A program made the translations under genes and the position numbers. The notes beneath the pieces were generated by a model, which was not told the origin of the DNA, did not search any database, and saw nothing but the letters and a program-made list of their open reading frames with translations. From positions 2,356,001-2,420,000 of the forward strand of contig NZ_JQNK01000009.1 of the NCBI RefSeq assembly GCF_000745215.1: a stretch of DNA of 64,000 nucleotides. The letters are read 5' to 3'. This document shows, piece by piece, positions 61,142 through 64,000 of this stretch; position 1 is the stretch's first letter; each line of letters opens with the position of its first letter. The DNA comes from Methylosinus sp. PW1 (lineage in GTDB: Bacteria > Pseudomonadota > Alphaproteobacteria > Rhizobiales > Beijerinckiaceae).

Positions 61142-63409
61142 ATGACGAATCGCCACAGTGGGGCCGCGCGCCTCGTTCTCATCGTCGCCGCCTTGGGTTT
61201 GGCGGCGGCCTTCTACCCGGCCACGCAGCGCCGCACGCTCGATCGCGACGGCGACGATCCGCCGCCCGCCGGCGCCGCCACCTCGCCTCGAGAGCCCTTC
61301 TCGCCTCGAGCGCCCTGGGCGCCCCGCGATTCGGCGCGCGAAGCGCTGCATGATTTCCTCGGTCCCGCCGCGCCGCCCGATCCGCGCGCCGCCGGCATGC
61401 TGCGCCGGCCGCCGGCGGGAGAGGCCGCGTCCAAGCTGCTCTCTTACGCGCCGCCGGACGGCGGGCTCGATCTCGAGGCGCGCGTCGCGCAGCCGCCCGA
61501 GGCCGCCGTTCTGCTCGGAACGGATTACGACGCTTTCGGCCGCGCGCTCGCCGCCTATAAGGCCAATGATTTTTCCGGCGGCGATCAGGCGCTCGCCGGC
61601 GTCGAGGCGCCGCTCGCCCGCGCCGCCGCGCAATGGGCCGGCTTGCGGCTGCATCCGCGCGAGGCCGGCTTTGTGCGCCTGTCGAAATTCCTCGCCGAGC
61701 ATCCCGAATGGCCGGCCTCGGCCTGGCTGCGCCAGCGCGTCGAGGAGGCGCTCTATGGCGACAAGCACCCCGATCGGCTGATCGTCGACTATTTCGCCGA
61801 GCGTCCGCCCAAGACGCCGGCCGGACGGTTGGCGCTCGCCCGCGTCATGGCCCGCCGCGGCGAGCCGCTGGAGGTCGCGGCGCTCATCAAGCCCATGTGG
61901 CGCGAGGATGATTTCAACGAGCAGCTGGAGGCGGCGGCGAAAAAGGAATTCGGCGATTATCTCGACGTCGCCGATCACAAATATCGCGCCGATCGTCTGC
62001 TCTACGCCGAGAAGACCGGCCCCGCTCTGCGCATCGCCGCCCATGCCGGCAAGGATGCGCTCGATCTCGCCCGCGCCCGCGCGCTGGCGATCAATGAGAG
62101 CGTTTCGGAAAAGACTTTCTCCGCTCTGCCGGCCGAGGCGCAGAAGGACCCCGGAATCCTCTTCGCGCGGATTCACATGCTGCGGCATCAAAAGAAGCTC
62201 GTAGAGGCGGCGGCGCTGCTGCGCACGGCGCCGCGCGATCCGCGCCTCATCGTCGATGGCGACGCCTGGTGGGTGGAGCGGCGGCTCATCTCCCGCAAGC
62301 TCATGGATCTGGGGCAGTTCGGCGAGGCCTATGCCCTCTGCGCGCAGCATTCGGCGCGCTCGCTCTCCTATCGCGTCGAAGCGGAGTTTCATGCCGGCTG
62401 GATCGCGCTGCGATTCCTGAGCGATCCCGCCAAGGCGCAGCGGCATTTCGAGGAGATCGCCCGCATCGCCGAGACGCCGATTCAAAAATCGCGCGGCGCC
62501 TATTGGCTCGCCCGCGCCCGTGAGGCCGCCGGCGCGGCCGAGGCGGCGCGCGCCTCCTATGAGGCCGCGGCGCTGCAATCGACCACTTTCTACGGCCAGC
62601 TCGCGCGCGCGCGGCTCGGCGCCTTCGATTCGCCCTTGCGTCCGACGCCCGAGCCCGCCCATGGCGACGCCCGCGACGAATCGGTGCGCGCGGTGGAATT
62701 GCTCTTCGCCGCCGGCGAGAAGGAGATGGCGGCGCAGCTCGCCGCCGACGCCGCCAAGACGCTAGTCGGCGAGGCGCAGCTCTCGGCGCTGACCGAGGTG
62801 GCCCAGCGCCGCCGCGAGGCCAAAATTTCCCTCACGCTCGGCAAGCTCGCCTCCTATCGCGGCATAGCGATCGACGACGCGGCTTTCCCCTCTTTCGGCA
62901 TACCCACTTTCGCGGCGCTGCCGGGCTCCGCCTCGCGGGCGATCGTCTACGCCATTGCTCGGCAGGAGAGCGCCTTCGATCCCAAAGCCGTCTCCAGCGC
63001 CGGCGCCATGGGGCTGATGCAGATGATCGCCTCCACTGCGCGCCACACCGCGCAGCAGACGGGCGTCGGTTTCGATCTCAAGCGCATGATCGACGAGCCC
63101 GCCTTCAACGCGCGGCTCGGCGCGGCGCATCTCGGCATGCTGCTCGACGAGCACAAGGGCTCCTATATCCTCGCCTTCGCCGCCTATAACGCCGGCGGCA
63201 AGAGGGTGAAGGAATGGATCGACGCCTATGGCGATCCGCGCAAAAGCGAGATCGATCCCATCGATTGGGTGGAACGCATTCCGATCAGCGAGACGCGCAA
63301 TTACGTTCAGCGCGTGATCGAGAATCTGACCGTCTATCGCGCCCGCTTCGGCGACCGCGAGACGCGCGCGCCGCAGGGCGATCTGTGGCGACAGCAGGCG
63401 GCGAATTGA
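61142..63409 (+). CDS. slt: Soluble lytic murein transglycosylase
   Basis: This 755-residue periplasmic enzyme cleaves peptidoglycan glycan strands. It has an N-terminal export signal or anchor (LVLIVAALGLAAAFYPA) and a Pro-rich linker. A long alpha-helical superhelix forms the U domain. The C-terminal SLT domain carries catalytic Glu609 in IARQESAFDPKAVSSAGAMG, then LMQMIASTA and AFAAYNAGGKRV. The layout matches Slt70-like enzymes. The start at 61142 is preferred to an upstream GTG or TTG extension because it directly precedes the signal sequence. Confidence 0.92.
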   Translation: MTNRHSGAARLVLIVAALGLAAAFYPATQRRTLDRDGDDPPPAGAATSPREPFSPRAPWAPRDSAREALHDFLGPAAPPDPRAAGMLRRPPAGEAASKLLSYAPPDGGLDLEARVAQPPEAAVLLGTDYDAFGRALAAYKANDFSGGDQALAGVEAPLARAAAQWAGLRLHPREAGFVRLSKFLAEHPEWPASAWLRQRVEEALYGDKHPDRLIVDYFAERPPKTPAGRLALARVMARRGEPLEVAALIKPMWREDDFNEQLEAAAKKEFGDYLDVADHKYRADRLLYAEKTGPALRIAAHAGKDALDLARARALAINESVSEKTFSALPAEAQKDPGILFARIHMLRHQKKLVEAAALLRTAPRDPRLIVDGDAWWVERRLISRKLMDLGQFGEAYALCAQHSARSLSYRVEAEFHAGWIALRFLSDPAKAQRHFEEIARIAETPIQKSRGAYWLARAREAAGAAEAARASYEAAALQSTTFYGQLARARLGAFDSPLRPTPEPAHGDARDESVRAVELLFAAGEKEMAAQLAADAAKTLVGEAQLSALTEVAQRRREAKISLTLGKLASYRGIAIDDAAFPSFGIPTFAALPGSASRAIVYAIARQESAFDPKAVSSAGAMGLMQMIASTARHTAQQTGVGFDLKRMIDEPAFNARLGAAHLGMLLDEHKGSYILAFAAYNAGGKRVKEWIDAYGDPRKSEIDPIDWVERIPISETRNYVQRVIENLTVYRARFGDRETRAPQGDLWRQQAAN

Positions 63410-63479
63410 GGGGAGCCGATTTCTCTCCTCCTTTCATTGGCGCGGGCGCGGCGAGCCCCTATATCGAGGTCGCCGAATA

Positions 63480-63580
63480 AAGTGTTTTCGAGCGAAGCGG
63501 GAACTGCTTCGCGTGAAGAAAACACGACAGAATAAAGGAATCGAGCATTTTTCCGGTTCGATCTGAACCGGAAAAACGCG
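63480..63580. repeat. Composite intergenic palindromic element (family D)
   Basis: GTGTTTTC (63482) and GAAAACAC (63519) pair around GAGCGAAGC/CTTCGCG. Downstream is a perfect 12-bp stem TTTTTCCGGTTC (63548-63559) with GAACCGGAAAAA (63565-63576) and a 5-nt loop. From memory, very similar two-part elements are scattered in many Hyphomicrobiales genomes. It lies just upstream of the small membrane gene at 63582 and could also terminate slt. Confidence 0.75.
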
Positions 63581-63581
63581 A

Positions 63582-63896
63582 GTGGAGCGTCCTGTGTCGC
63601 AAAAGCACGATATCGACAGACCGGCCGAGATCGAGATCCTCCCGCCCGAGAGCGAGAGCCGTCCCCGCTTCCGCTCGCGCACGCGCATTTGGATCGGCGG
63701 GAACGATGGCGTGAAGGTCATCAAGGTCGGGCCGGTGGGCGCGGCTCTGCTGACGCTCGCCAGCGCGGTGATCCTCGCCATGGGGCTCATCTTCTTCGCC
63801 AGCGCTTTTATGGTGCTGCTGCCCATCGCGCTGGTCGTCGGGGCGATCGCCTATCTCACCGGCGCCGGCGGCAATCCTTTCCGCCGACTCCCCTGA
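63582..63896 (+). CDS. Small two-helix membrane protein, conserved hypothetical
   Basis: This 104-residue protein has a basic N-terminal half (ESRPRFRSRTRIWIGGNDGVKVIKVGP) and a long hydrophobic hairpin (AALLTLASAVILAMGLIFFASAFMVLLPIALVVGAIAYLTGAGG). I do not know its function. The GTG at 63582 is listed. A second GTG at 63594 (VSQKHDIDRP) is equally possible, and neither has a strong ribosome binding site because the family D hairpin ends just upstream. Confidence 0.65.
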   Translation: MERPVSQKHDIDRPAEIEILPPESESRPRFRSRTRIWIGGNDGVKVIKVGPVGAALLTLASAVILAMGLIFFASAFMVLLPIALVVGAIAYLTGAGGNPFRRLP

Positions 63897-63899
63897 AGG

Positions 63900-64000
63900 C
63901 TATTTCAGCCGCTCGTCGAGCGGAAAATGTTCCGTCGCGACGATCCGCATCGTCGTGGAGTCCGCATGTCGCGGATTGAGCAGCTGATTCCATGTGCGCG
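63900..64000 (-). CDS. C-terminal end of a gene cut by the window (possibly RES-domain protein)
   Basis: On the minus strand a frame is open from the window edge to TAG at 63902-63900. It encodes TWNQLLNPRHADSTTMRIVATEHFPLDERLK, split here over positions 63903-64000. The LLNPRH then polar residues and FPLD(x)RL ending resembles the C-terminus of RES-domain proteins (NAD-phosphorylase toxin family). Only 33 codons are visible, so the call is weak. Its stop is 3 bp from the convergent small membrane gene. Confidence 0.35.
   Translation of the reverse strand, partial: RTWNQLLNPRHADSTTMRIVATEHFPLDERLK

Overview
The window is one high-GC alphaproteobacterial chromosome segment, most likely from a methylotrophic or methanotrophic member of the Hyphomicrobiales (Methylosinus/Methylocystis/Methylobacterium type). 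The reasons are a lanmodulin-like EF-hand protein next to a PQQ-associated ABC transporter set, two MoxX/MoxY-like regulator pairs, a DUF1476 F-ATPase zeta inhibitor, split b/b' subunits in atpIBEF'F, usg, dapA-smpB, a single bifunctional Rsh, and the collinear block rpoZ-rsh-pdxJ-acpS-lepB-rnc-era. No rRNA, tRNA, CRISPR array, transposase or prophage gene was seen.

Region 1 (1-9.3 kb) is the most distinctive. A minus-strand operon runs lanM-like EF-hand protein, periplasmic binding protein, YVTN beta-propeller, ABC ATPase, ABC permease. It resembles the lut (lanthanide utilisation and transport) loci of methylotrophs. Upstream are two paralogous NarL-type sensor/regulator pairs arranged as mirror images. 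They are candidates for control of methanol dehydrogenase or lanthanide genes.

Region 2 (9.5-19.5 kb) is mostly housekeeping: hemA, purC, zeta inhibitor, xerC, a secreted GlcG/HbpS protein with a palindromic promoter, usg, lpdA, a GT4 glycosyltransferase and an ABHD10-like hydrolase. Region 3 (19.7-29.8 kb) is a cellulose operon, bcsS-bcsA-bcsB-bcsZ-unknown-bcsN, with no BcsC-type outer-membrane porin and with non-canonical PilZ motifs in BcsA.

Region 4 (29.9-39.9 kb) holds metX-metW behind a palindromic operator, a Crp/Fnr regulator, a DUF1636 protein, ppa, uppP, a UDP-glucuronate epimerase, ettA and a NodD-like LysR regulator. Region 5 (40.3-43.2 kb) is atpIBEF'F with a strong promoter, a large hairpin after atpE and a strong terminator. 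Region 6 (43.2-51 kb) has ornithine decarboxylase behind a long leader, a Tat-exported OpgD, DNA polymerase IV and a glycine-betaine-type ABC transporter with a fused binding-protein/permease. Region 7 (51-64 kb) is the era-to-rpoZ block, a NYN nuclease, a type 5 uracil-DNA glycosylase with a start-codon problem, smpB, dapA, a soluble lytic transglycosylase and a small membrane protein.

Several families of dispersed palindromic repeats lie between genes. One copy lies inside the 5' coding region of the beta-propeller gene, between the start codon and the signal-peptide core.
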